Positions 1-10,635 of a DNA stretch of 64,000 bases are shown piece after piece. Location: contig BSBN01001484.1 of NCBI GenBank assembly GCA_027924645.1, positions 1,364,001-1,428,000 on the forward strand, given 5' to 3'. This stretch comes from Cunninghamia lanceolata (Eukaryota > Streptophyta > Pinopsida > Cupressales > Cupressaceae). A program made the position numbers and the translations under genes. Within the stretch, counting starts at the first letter, position 1, and every line of letters starts with the position of its first letter. The notes under the pieces were generated by a model. That model was not told the DNA's origin and ran no database searches. It saw nothing but the letters and a program-made list of their open reading frames with translations.

Positions 1-899
1 GGTCCTCTGCCTGCGCCACCACTTCTACCTTTGCCATTAGGTCTTCTCCAACCTCTAAAACCACCACCTCTATGTTCTACATCAGAATGAGACTCTTGTT
101 GACTTGGGTTTTCATTTCTACTTGACTGTCCTCTACCAAAACTACCTCTTCCCCTATTATTTCTGCCACCTCTTCCTCTAGTGTTTTGATCACTCTTTCT
201 TTTCAATTTCTCCTCTACTCTGGAGGCTAATTGAAAACACTCATCCACTATTTTAGGAACCACCATGCTATACCTCAAACCATCGAGATATCTGGCCACC
301 ATCTCTTTCTCCTCCTCCTTATGATTGGCTTTCATGCTCAATCTATGAAATTCTTCAATATATGTAGCCACATCCATATCCTTTTGTCTGAAATGATTAA
401 ACTTCCTAATGGTCTACAACTGATAATCAGATGGCATGAACTTATCTCTTAGCATGGCCACCATTCTACTCCATTTGGTGATAGGGTTCTTTCCAACTTT
501 CTCTCTTTCACCTTGCATATAGTTCCACCAAACTAAGACAGATCCTCTCAATCTTGTCTTAGCAAACTTGAATTTCTTGTTGTCACTATACTCCTTGAAG
601 TCAAAATAGTTACACATGGCTTCAATCCAATCCATGAGGGCATCTCCATCTCGTTTCCCATTAATTGTAGGAACATCTATGTTTGGATCACCACTATCTC
701 CCTGAGCACCTTTGAGTGCATTCAAGAATGCCTTTTGGTCTGTAGACATATCTTGTCCTTGAGGGCTCTCCTCTACCTCTTCTTCTTCTTCTGTATCAAA
801 AGCACTTCCATCCTCTTTACTCTTGCCCTTGGGCCTCTCTTCTTTCAACCTTTCTTCAAGCATCTCCTCCACCATCTTCTTGATGGCATCTTTTCTCAT
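1..899 (-). pseudogene. gag polyprotein of gypsy-1 (capsid/nucleocapsid), partial
   Basis: Gag forms the cytoplasmic virus-like particle that packages element RNA. The first ATG after the primer-binding site is at 899 (start MRKDAIKKMVEEM). An acidic, charged N-terminus is followed by a retrotransposon gag core (DWIEAMCNYF; FAKTRLRG; VWWNYMQGE; ITKWSRM) and, after a single in-frame TAG at 414-416, by TYIEEFHRLSM and an Arg/Gly-rich tail typical of the approach to a zinc knuckle. The reading frame is otherwise open to position 1. The TAG falls where Gln fits. The zinc knuckle itself would be off the left edge. Confidence 0.8.
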
Positions 900-972
900 A
901 GACTTGGGAGGTATTGTGCTAGCCTCAGTTTCTATCTCCTCGTCTGACGTACACTGCTCCAATTCAAATATT

Positions 973-985
973 GGCTCTGATACCA
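973..985 (-). other. Primer-binding site for initiator Met tRNA (gypsy-1)
   Basis: On the minus strand this reads TGGTATCAGAGCC, complementary to the 3' end of plant initiator Met tRNA. It lies three bases from the end of the LTR, which fixes the LTR boundary and the element's orientation. Confidence 0.9.
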
Positions 986-988
986 ATA

Positions 989-2339
989 TGATGTAGAGCG
1001 TACAGAGGAAGTGTTCAAAACTTGTCAATAAACTGATCGGTGAGATGTGACCTATGCCTTGGTGACCAAACCTTGTTGGCCAAACATATCCCGTCGGCCA
1101 CCTTGCAAACTCTCTGCCTGATCTACCAACTCTCCCCAACAACCAACTCCACTTAGTCTTCAAAGAGACTTCCTCTATCGGCGGCATCTTCAAACCTCCT
1201 GCCGATACCCCGATGCGGTTAAGTTTCCACTCGCTTTAACCATGGCAGTTAGTCGTGACCCTATTGGCCAGACTTAACTCATCGGCGAACCGCTTGTATG
1301 TCCTTCCGATTCACCAATATAATAACTTAGCATATGCTTTACTTGACTTTCTATTGCCGATAGACCAAAGTCTCTCCACCCTGATTTCACTACTACGATC
1401 AGTCACTATTTGTATCCAATGAAAGGTGCATTCTCAACATACATTCTATTTGACCATTGTGGCCAGTCACCTTTTATATCTGACGAAATGTATATTCTCA
1501 ACATACAATCTCAAGATACATTTGCAATATGCATTCATAATATGCATTCGGTGAGACTAAAGTCGTTCTTCACCGATGAATCTCTGACTATCAGCCCAAC
1601 ATCGCTGATCGGTGTAACTTTCAAAAGCTTCTCCGAGGGTTATGTTACACCGATGACAATTCTGTAACTCCGTAACTCACATACATTCAATGAGAACTTA
1701 AAAAATAGAAAAGGTCTACACTCCTCTGCAAACACTTGATCAACCTAACAATTTGGCCACTCCACAATAGTACTTTTCCTATCGTCTTAGCGACTAGTCA
1801 CATAGAGATGCCTAGTCAACTCATGCCCAAACTCCATGGATCCCTGGGTGTCTAATCCAGAACCATAGAAAACACAAAATACATAATCTATTCCTCCATC
1901 ACACTAAAGATGAGAATCTATTTTTTAGTGGACAGAGGAATAACAGTCCATTTGTTTACCAAAACCCTAGTTTCTAGGTTTTCAGACTAGTTCTGCAAAA
2001 AGAACAAAAACTCACAAACTACAACACTTCTAAACACCAGACTACTCTTAAATGAAAGCTACTTCCCTACATGAACATTTCTAATTAGTTTCAAATGAAC
2101 AACTGTCCATACAGAAAACAACTCAGAAAGAACAATGTTTCAACACACCTAAAAACTCCAAATCTTCATTCATTCATTCCCCTCTCTGTGTTCCAAGTTA
2201 CATCATGCTTCACCTATAAAAGGCTTGAGACATCAGTTACATTCTTCCCAACCATACAAAACTGATTTTGAAAGTCATTTAGCTGTTGGGTTTCTCCCCT
2301 CACAAGAAAACTACATGTTTTCATTGTGTGATTACATCA
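989..2339 (-). repeat. LTR of gypsy-1 (5' LTR in element orientation)
   Basis: About 1.35 kb. It begins TGATGTA next to the primer-binding site and ends TACATCA, a matching 7-bp terminal inverted pair. The matching LTR is outside the window, so the right end (2339) is inferred from this terminal match only. The interior contains scattered TCGGC/GCCGA words (about 1050-1380) that also recur in the 2.3-2.5 kb solo LTRs elsewhere in the window. No gene is visible inside it. Confidence 0.6.
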
Positions 2340-2486
2340 AACTTGACCAAACATGGTCTACATAGGTCTAGTGACCAAATTGACACAAAAACCCTTATTA
2401 CAAACATGATGTGGCTTAAAAGCCTTATTGAAAACAAAAACAAAACATGACTCCTGCACCATAGAGAAGGTTCTCCTGCACCAATT

Positions 2487-3230
2487 TGTAAACCAATAAA
2501 GAAGGAAAGTTCTCCAAGCATGGACATTTCAAACTCTTTCTGCATCATATTAGCAAATTCCTTGCACATTGTGTCATCACTACCACAAAAATGATGTCAT
2601 CAACATATACAACAATAATCAACATGTTCTCACCTTCTAATTTGAAGTGCAAATTGCTATCTGCACATCCTTTTCTTAATCCTTGTTGCTGGAGGTAACT
2701 ATCCAGCTTAGAGTACCAAACCCTAGGGGTCTGTTTCAGACCACACAAAGTCTTTTTCAGTCTGCACACATAATCTTCTTTCTCTAACAGCTGAAAGGCT
2801 TCATGTTGCTCAATATAGACCTCTTCATTAAGGTTCCCATTCAAGAATGCAGATTTAATATCCATTTGGTAAACCTTGAAGTTCTTATAAACAGAGAATG
2901 CCAAAAACATCCTAATGGCTTCCAATCTTGCTATAGGTGCAAATGATTCTTCAAAAACTATTCCTTCAACCTGTGCATATCCTTTACACACCAATCGTGC
3001 CTTGTTCCTCACAACTTCTCCATCCTCATTCAACTTGTTTTTAAACACCCATTTTGTGCCAATCGCGTTCTTATCTACAGGTCTTGGAACCAATTCCCAA
3101 GTTTGATTTTTCTCAATCTAATTGAGCTCAACTTCCATAGCATTAATCCATCCTTCATCCTTACTAGCATTAGTAAATGTTTTAGGTTCAATCTTAGATA
3201 GTAATGAGAAATTTACTTGTTTGTTTGACT
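2487..3230 (-). pseudogene. copia-1 reverse transcriptase, 5' part
   Basis: Copia RT copies element RNA into DNA inside the particle. Seen in order: [78 protein letters not shown]-like [11 protein letters not shown] and the catalytic YVDDIIFV. After GELSFFIGLQI the homology ends abruptly at about 2487, so the 3' half and RNase H are gone. In-frame interruptions before and within the stretch, including a TAG at about 3118-3120, fit former Gln codons, and the frame breaks at about 2560. Confidence 0.85.
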
Positions 3231-3282
3231 TTTCTAGATTTCTTCTAGTTTGAACCTGTTCATTCTTGTCATCAATTATCTA

Positions 3283-4323
3283 CTATTCAGGATGATCTTT
3301 ATCAGTAGTCTCTACTGTCATAAACAAGAATTCATCTCCTTCATCCTCAGAAACACCTTAATTGTTGTCTTCTAAAATGGGGCTTTCTTTAGAGGAATCA
3401 TTGTCACCTCTTATGTAAAGACCCTTCTTGTTCTTCTGAAAATTCTTCTTCTCTGGGTAGAATTGCTTCTTACTTTTCTTACTATCAAATTCATCACTTT
3501 TATATTTTCCTTCAAAAGGAAAATTAGTAGAAAAGTGACCATCCTTTCCACAATTTAAACACTTAAAGGGTAACTTACCTTTATACTTCCCAGATCCTCT
3601 CTTCAATCTTCTTACAAAATTGTTCCCTTCTTTGTTTGTCTCAGATTCAGACTCTACATTATTTTCCTTCTTTGATGCCTTAAATGCAACTTCTCTCTTT
3701 AAAATATCAGTACCACCTATCCTCATTTCATAGGTAGTAAAAATACCATGTATCTCATCAACAGTTATCTTATTAAGATCTTTTACTTCTTCTATAGCAG
3801 AGACTTTACAATCATACTTAGAAGGTAAAGATCTAAGTACCTTCTGAACAATCACTTGCTCTTTTACTTCTTCATCTAGTCCTATCATAGCATTCACAAC
3901 TTCATCAACTCTGAGTAGGTAATCAACAATCTTTTCCTCCTCTCTCATTTTCAAGCTTTCAAATCTTTCTTTAAAGGTCTGCAGCTTGGCTTGTTTCACC
4001 TTTGTATCTCCTTCATAGATGCTTTGAAGCTTATCCCAAATATCTTTGGTAGACTTGCATTGCATTATTTTCACAAATTTAGAGTTAGCTAAACAACATA
4101 TAATTGTATTCTTAGCCTTAGCATTATTCTCACATTCCTTCTTACCCGCCTGGTCTGTTGGAGGAGTTCCAGGACTAGGAGCAGTATAACCATCCTTAAC
4201 AGATTACCAAACATCAAACCCTATTGACATTAGGTAGGTTTCCATCCATATACTCTATAATGCATAATTCATTCCATCAAACAATGGTGCTTTGTTTGAG
4301 TGAGATCCTTCTTGACTGGCCAT
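3283..4323 (-). pseudogene. copia-1 gag (UBN2/Retrotran_gag_2 type)
   Basis: Starts MASQEGSHSNKAPLFDG at 4323. The core includes CKSTKDIWDKLQSIYEGD, FESLKMREEEKIVDYLLRV and LRSLPSKYD. A zinc knuckle CLNCGKDGHFSTNF has lost its last Cys to Phe, so zinc binding is doubtful. The N-terminal part has a stop at a Trp position (TGG to TAG) and another TAA. Near 3358 a TAA sits where CAA fits, and two adjacent TAGs follow at about 3280-3285. After the acidic tail (SEDEGDEFLFMTVETT) the sequence passes straight into the RT linker, showing the deletion point. Confidence 0.8.
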
Positions 4324-4376
4324 GTGTTCAATCTCCTAGATCAACCTTTAGATGTTATGCTTCTTACAAGGAACCT

Positions 4377-4387
4377 GCTCTGATACC
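4377..4387 (-). other. Primer-binding site (copia-1)
   Basis: Minus strand GGTATCAGAGC, the initiator Met tRNA complement, directly preceded by the LTR end. The usual first T of TGGTATC is replaced by C. Confidence 0.8.
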
Positions 4388-4390
4388 GAT

Positions 4391-5290
4391 TGTTAGAACA
4401 CAAGCAATCTACTTAGGTGCTAAATCAATAGATCAATAAAACTTAAAACTTCAAGCCTCTAGAATGCATATCAAAATTAACTTTTAGTCCAATAACATCA
4501 ACAACAAGAAAACATGCACACATGAACACTAGATATACATGGAAAACCCAATGTGGAAAAAACCATGGTGAGAAAATGCTGCTAGGATCTTTCGTCCTAA
4601 TCTAGCCTCACAAATGAAGCCATTGATTACAATGTTTAAGAGCACCAACTCTAAGGAGTCACCAAACCCCTAATTTAAGAGCACCAACTCTAAGGAGATG
4701 ACAATCCCTTAATCTGAGCACCAACTCAGTCAACAAGAGGCACCAACCTCATTGAATCTTCACATATTCAAGTATGCATTCATTTGGTTCTTCATAAACC
4801 TCAAATGCACCTTTTTAATTCATACATAGTCTTCTCCTCTCACTATACTCACCCAGACTTCCTCTGCACTCATTCTGAGTAATCAACTTTGATTTTGCAT
4901 TAATATTCAGATTCAACTCAGTAACATTGATTCGTCTTACACCCTTTTTTCACTACGTACTCAAATCTGCTCATGCATATATACACGTGCACTACGTCTA
5001 TCTTTTTCAATTTCATATATGTATACTACTGTATCTACATATTAACTTATCTGCATGTTGACACTCTTGCTTTTCAACACTTTCACTTTTTGCATGTCTA
5101 GAAAAACAACTCTGCATGTAGTTTTGCGCATGAATATGCTTTTCTATTGTTATAGTCATAGTTCTATAAATATCCTCATGCATGCAAAAATCCATCTTTT
5201 ACTCGATTTTATCCATCATCATCACCATGCAAAAAATCTATGTTTCTGTTGTTTACACCATCATCGCCATGCATCTACTATTTAACTGCT
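4391..5290 (-). repeat. LTR of copia-1 (outer end unresolved)
   Basis: Begins TGTTAGAACAC at the primer-binding site. It contains short subrepeats around AGCACCAACTC (about 4640-4750) and a module near 4535-4570 (AGATATAC, then GGAAAACCC and a second AAAACC) that recurs in the solo LTR at 24412-25108. No matching copy in the window lets me place the far end. The stretch 5050-5285 is a loose run of ATGCA/CATCATC words. Confidence 0.5.
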
Positions 5291-5360
5291 AATTATGCAT
5301 CCATGTTCTGTGCCAAAAATATAGCCATTTAAAAAATTTATTTATTTCATTATCCTCTTC

Positions 5361-5658
5361 TATCGGGGAAAACATCTTTTTATTAACCTTGGCCTTCATC
5401 CCTTTATCGACGAATTTCACATTCTTTGAACTTTTGGCTTTTAGCCCTTTATCGACAATTATCATCTTTTGATAACTTTGGCTTTGTCTTATCAACGAAA
5501 ATCCCATTCTTCAAACTTTGCTTATAACTCCTTTATTGGTGATTTTTACTTTCTGTGAACTTTGGTCTCTATCTTCTTTTTCGGTGATTCCTTGTTTTTT
5601 TGAACTTTGGTCTCCTGGCCTTTTATCGGCAATTTCTCATTTCTTTGAACTCAACCTT
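5361..5658. repeat. 45-bp degenerate minisatellite, left part
   Basis: Seven diverged units, each starting with a TATCGGC/TATCGAC-like word and ending near TTTGAACTTTGG. Word starts fall at 5361, 5404, 5450, 5490, 5534, 5579 and 5624 (spacings 40-46). The array resumes at 20639 after the Tekay-like element. Confidence 0.8.
5654..5658. repeat. Target-site duplication, left copy (ACCTT)
   Basis: ACCTT immediately before the TG of the left LTR; the same five bases follow the right LTR at 20639-20643. This shows that the whole 5659-20638 element entered in one event. Confidence 0.95.
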
Positions 5659-7256
5659 TGTCATGCCCACATTTTCCATGTGGTCACATCACGCGTCACA
5701 CGTGTCATAGCCACATCTGTCATGTGGTTATGACACGAACTATCAAAAATTTTCTCACGCAACCCTAGAAACCCCCTCGCATGCATAAGCATGCTCGGTG
5801 GTGAATGCTCAAGGCGAAAATACTACAGTTGTTGGTGGGGTACAAGTACAATTGCGTGCAACCAAACGCAAGCAGTCCAACAAGGGGGTCTCCTTGATGC
5901 AGTTAACATTGCTACAAGGTTTATATTTTCGAGGTCCCTAACCCTATTTCTCGGTAGATTTCGACAGCATAACGCCTTACGGCGTAAGTGGGAATTACTC
6001 AACACTATACTTCTTACGTGGTACCCTGATAGATTAACAACTTCCCACGACGCTTTGTTCCGACTAAACTAACTCGTGATCTCCCTATTGCATCATTTTT
6101 CAACAAAGCACGATTGTCTGTCTCCTCTCTTGTTTCCTGAAACATACTCCTTCGACTTAGCATTCTCAACAAGGCAGTTCATTTGCCCTCTCTTCCGTTT
6201 CTCTGGGTCTTAATTTTGATTGTATTTCTATCACGCTCACCTTAACTATTTCTTTGATGTATTCGTTTGTTTATATTTCGGTCTCTCTCTTTTGGGTCTC
6301 TTCGTTTTCTTTATGTTTATCCTGTCCTTTCTTCATATTCTACATCAATCAGAGTTATCACTGTATCTATTGGAATATTGTTCCTAACTTCCAGATTTCC
6401 CAAATCCTACAGGCCGGTTTACTACTTCGCTGGACTCGGTCTCCTGATTTTCTCTGATCTAGGATTCACTGTGTATTAATTAAACTTGTTCCTAAGCAAA
6501 TTTAGCGGAAGGATCCATCAACTTAGTTCTCTTATCCCATGTGGGAAATGCCATGCATTTTCTCTTCTGTGTTTTCCAATGTTAGTTTTTCTTCTTCTTA
6601 CTCTCTTGCAGGCTTTCTTCTCTGGACGTTTACTAACTACAGTTGAGATTAAAATGGCCTCACATGGAATGTCTGTGATGGCTTCTTAAGTTTATTTCCA
6701 GTGACCTTTTAAACAAGGTGATGCGTAATTTTTCCTCTTCATTTTCCTGGTTATTAAATTGCGTTGATAGTTAAACTTCCAAGAAACTCTTCCCAGAATG
6801 TTATAATATAGTCCGTTATGCTTCCTTTAAGTTATAATTTTATAATCTCTTACTATCGTAAAGGGAAAACAGCTTTTCTGAAAGTCTTAATAATTAAATA
6901 ATATAAGTATGTATTGATATATTTATATGTATATATATATAAGATTATGTATATATTTAAATATAAACATTTATATTCACTTATATTTCTCTTATTTATA
7001 ATTACTGTTGTTATTATTACTGTTGTTATTATTACTCTTGTTTATTATAATGCTATAATTACAATTGTAATTCTTTATTTTTAATAAAATATATATATAT
7101 ATATATATTTACATTTTATATCCATTGTTTATTATATAAGAGGCTCTCCTCTTTATAAAGTCCCAATCCATGGAACTAAGTCATATTTTATTTATCTCTT
7201 TTTTTTTGTTATTAACCATCAAAACCTAACTGTCTGTAGCTTGTTGTAGGCAGAGG

Positions 7257-7730
7257 GCATGAGAGGCGGCGGCGGCCATGGCAGGGGACAGCGGAGTGGA
7301 GGGTCCGCAGTGGCGGACAGATATCGGCGGTGGTGGCCGCAGAGGTAGCGGCGAGGGTCGGGGTTATGGCGGCACGGCAGCCGCGGAGGTGTCTACGAAG
7401 GGGGAGCCACCGGCAGGGGAGTGAAGCGGGAGGTGGTGTTTAGGGCGGTGGGAGCCCATGGTGGAGGGGGTGTAGGCCGCGTATGGGCGGCGAAGAGTGG
7501 TGCGCGGGTGGAGGGTGTGTGGCTTGTGGGGAACGCAGAGGGCGGCTGTGCTGCGGGGGATACTAGGCCATGGTTTGGAGTTTTGATGGGGGTGTGGGAG
7601 GGGCGGAGCCCCCACCCACATCCCACTACATGGGGTGTGGGTGGGGGCTCCGCCCCTCCCACACCCAATATTCTTAGGCGCGAGTGGGAAGGTTCAAACC
7701 CTTCCCACCACCACTCCAATGTTTACATGC
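7257..7730. other. GC-rich, CGG-repeat-like block inside left LTR
   Basis: About 470 bp rich in GGCGG/GGTGG words inside an AT-rich LTR; the counterpart is 17310-17745 in the right LTR. The open frames through it translate to Gly/Arg/Pro low complexity and differ between the two LTRs, so I treat it as noncoding. A promoter or untranslated-leader CpG island is possible. Confidence 0.6.
7590..7666. repeat. 36-bp near-perfect inverted repeat (long hairpin), left LTR only
   Basis: Arms 7590-7625 and 7631-7666 are complementary at 35 of 36 positions around a 5-base loop (CTACA). The right LTR has only the second arm (about 17642-17676), so the first arm was added after insertion. Confidence 0.9.
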
Positions 7731-10623
7731 TGTATAAACAGCATTAACAGTGAAAATGCAATTTCCCCCTTTCAATTTCATTATTATTTTATTAATAACA
7801 ATTCCATTTTTAAAATATATATATATATATATATATTTATTTATTTATTTTCCACATCTATTTTCTAAAATGATACAGAAAATTAAAATATTAAGGCTAT
7901 TAATAAATTTTTCCAGACTTATTTCTTCTAGGAAATTAAAATAAGAGAATACGGAGAGTTAGAATAATAAAGCTAATTTTTTTTTTGAAAGAAAATTATA
8001 AATAAGATAGTCACAATTTCATCTAATAAGTGAACAATTCAACTCTAACGAATTAATTATAATCTTTTCTACTTGCAATTTACAATTACCACACTATAGA
8101 GATTGAATTATAACTTGATCTTACAATTCCAATTCATCTAAACATTGAAAATATAAATACAGGGAATTAAAATTCTATTCTCTTAATTTGCCATTTACGA
8201 TTTTATTAAGATATGTATCAATGCAAATACAAGAATTAGACTCCATACATATAATGTTAAAAATCAATTTTTCTTTTGCTTTTCTTCTCTTTATTCTAAC
8301 TTGCAAAGTTCAACTTAACACATATTGATTTAAACTGAAAATAGAAAGAATAATTAATATCACATTGGCTCTCAACTGATTCAATTTACCATATCTAAAT
8401 ATTACAAAACTCATAGTTTCCTCCAACCATCTCCTAACAATACTATAGTTAAACTTTTAACACCTTTGTCAAGATCAACATACAATTTCACTACTCAACA
8501 ACAGATATTCCAAATATACATAACTGTTAAAACTCACAACTACAAACACCACTGAAGGGAAGAATTTCTCTCTTTCCCAAAACAATAAGTTTTACAACTT
8601 CAGAGAGAGAGGATCTCTCCACAATGAACTTAAACAGAATGAAGTACAACGAGTCCAACTCTTCTTATAGCAAGGATGAAATTCTTTCTCCCTATAGATA
8701 GCACTCCTCCAGTCCCAACCATAATCTTCAAGAGGATACCTGCGTATCAAAGACAAACAAAGAAGAAAACACCACTCATCTAGCTCTCCTCCCTTCTATA
8801 GACCTGCAAGAGGGTCACCCCCGAGCTAAGGAGACCATACTCACACCTGGGTAACTCAAGCATTCCACTACACAACAGGGAACAACAACAAACCCAAAGC
8901 ACACAAACACCCGTGGGTAAATTACACAACACGAAAAACTCAACAACAGTGAGCTTCATAAGGGGCAGGAGAGTGGACACACTCGACTCCAGAGTGTCAC
9001 CCTTTTAGATATGATAACCAACACAATTCTCTTGGCCTCAAACCAAGTTTGATCACAAATTTTTCCAAGAAATCTGTATTTGACTCTCAAGTCAAAGAAC
9101 CAGTCACAGATACAAGCCCTCAAGGCTTTCAACATCCAAAAAGAAGAAAATAGGTATGCACCCGAGGAGGATCACTCCTCCCCTACCCCATACTTGATGA
9201 GCATTTCTCCCAAGTGGGAGAAGCTCTGTCAACAACCCGACAACAGATCCCACAGAAACAAATCTAAAACACAAACAAATAAACATCTTTCTCATAATTT
9301 TTCATACAACATTTAGATATACGAAAGAAAGGTAAATCCAAACCAACCTTACAAAGCCCTTCTAGAATGAAACTGTTGTAGAGCTCCACTGAGATCTCTT
9401 CCAACCTTAGCCACCAACTCCCTCTTCCTTTCCTCACCTTAAGCTAACTTTCCTATTCTAGCAATGAAAATAAAACTCTCCAAAAAAAATCAACTAACTC
9501 CCTTCCCTTCCAAAAATGGAATTCAAATAACCCAAAACCCTCCTGTTTAGAGGAATGGGGAGGTGACACTTGTCACCTCCTCACCCTTCCCAAAACCACT
9601 CTCATGTCCCAAGGGATGAGTGTTGGCTTATGTCACTCACCCATCCCTAGAGTACTCCTTATCCCACTCCTCATGTCATTTCTCTTACACATGGGAGAAA
9701 TAAAAGGAGTTAAAGGGGGAAAAGACAGGTGACCCATGCCTCTTCTCCCTTCCTTCAACATGGATGACCCCAAAGCACATGGGGAATCTCACTAATGGTG
9801 AGGGTGACTTCAAGTCAATCCCTCTATAATGGATGGGTTTGTAGTCATCTCATACCTTGGGAGTTGAAGAGGGATGGGTTGGGTGTTGGTACAACCCATC
9901 ATGTCCCCCCCATACCTCCAATTTTCGCCACTTAACTTTAGGGGGTAGTTAAGATGAATTGATGGAGGTTACCCAAGGGTTACCCATGCCAATTGGGGCC
10001 CTGGACCCATGGGGTATAACCCAGGGTCAACTTTAACCCATTCTGGACAACCATGGTCAAGGTAAAGCACAAGAAAAGGCCTCCAAGATTTAAATAAAAG
10101 AAAAGAAATTCAAATTTAATCTTTTTACAACACAAATCATAAGTCAGTGTTACAAGAGGGTAGACCAACCCTTTCGACCTTATGAAAGACCACATTACGA
10201 CACCATATCAAACACAGAGTGATCTTGGTTCCTTGTGGAACCAGATCGGCTTAACAGGGAATAACAATAACAAGGTGCAGAATGATCTCTGAAATCTGTG
10301 GTTTGATTAGTAAATTCCTGCACACTAAATTGCAAGATCAGTTTCACATATAATCATCATAGCCGAAGCAACTTAAAAACATGCATTATCCTGACATAGT
10401 TCTAAATAGCATAAATGGAATCATATTACAATTTTCCATCATCACCTAATTAACTTTTCTGAAATGTAAACTTATCCAAACATCACCCATTTAGTTTTTC
10501 CGTAAACAAAATAAAGTTTAATAGTTTGACAAATCCGGGAACTACTATCCCACACATATAAAAAGTATCAATAACAGTAATGTAAATAGTCACAAGAACA
10601 GAAGTAAAAAGGTGGTCCTCACA

Positions 10624-10635
10624 TCCTCTCCCCCT
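10624..10635 (-). other. Polypurine tract (Tekay-like element)
   Basis: Minus strand AGGGGGAGAGGA directly before the 3' LTR, where plus-strand DNA synthesis is primed. The pol stop codon (10634-10636) overlaps its first bases. Confidence 0.9.

Larger units (their letters stand above)
1..2339 (-). mobile_element. Ty3/gypsy LTR retrotransposon, partial (gypsy-1), truncated by window edge
   Basis: Read on the minus strand, this holds one LTR (989-2339), a primer-binding site and the start of gag running off the window at position 1. The protease, RT and integrase would lie outside, so the clade is not certain. The gag resembles that of the chromodomain gypsy element at 31-40 kb: Asp-Trp-Ile near the start of the core, then Phe-Ala-Lys-Thr and Trp-Trp. 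The element abuts the copia remnant on its right and may have inserted into it. The outer copy of its LTR and target duplication are not in the window, so its limits rest on the terminal pair TGATGTA...TACATCA. Confidence 0.75.
2487..5290 (-). mobile_element. Ty1/copia retrotransposon remnant (copia-1), internally deleted
   Basis: Read on the minus strand: LTR starting at 4391, a primer-binding site at 4377-4387, gag, then directly the linker before RT and a truncated RT that stops making sense at about 2487. Protease and integrase are absent. The LTR's far end could not be fixed; 5290 is only an upper guess. Bases 2340-2486, between this and the gypsy-1 LTR, carry no recognisable coding. Confidence 0.75.
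5659..10623 (-). repeat. 3' LTR of Tekay-like element (left copy)
   Basis: Begins TGTCATGCCCAC and ends TCCTCACA, the same ends as the right copy. Over the first roughly 430 bp I count about 14 differences between copies, all C/T or G/A transitions. The interior has AT-rich stretches with (AT)n runs (about 7085-7108, 7817-7843) and a sharply GC-rich block at 7257-7730. This copy alone carries a 36-bp inverted duplication at 7590-7666. No protein-coding gene is convincing within it. Confidence 0.95.

Noticed and set aside
5361..5658. CRISPR-like array
   Set aside because: Regular 45-bp spacing, but units diverge along their whole length with no constant repeat plus unique spacer pattern, and the setting is eukaryotic.
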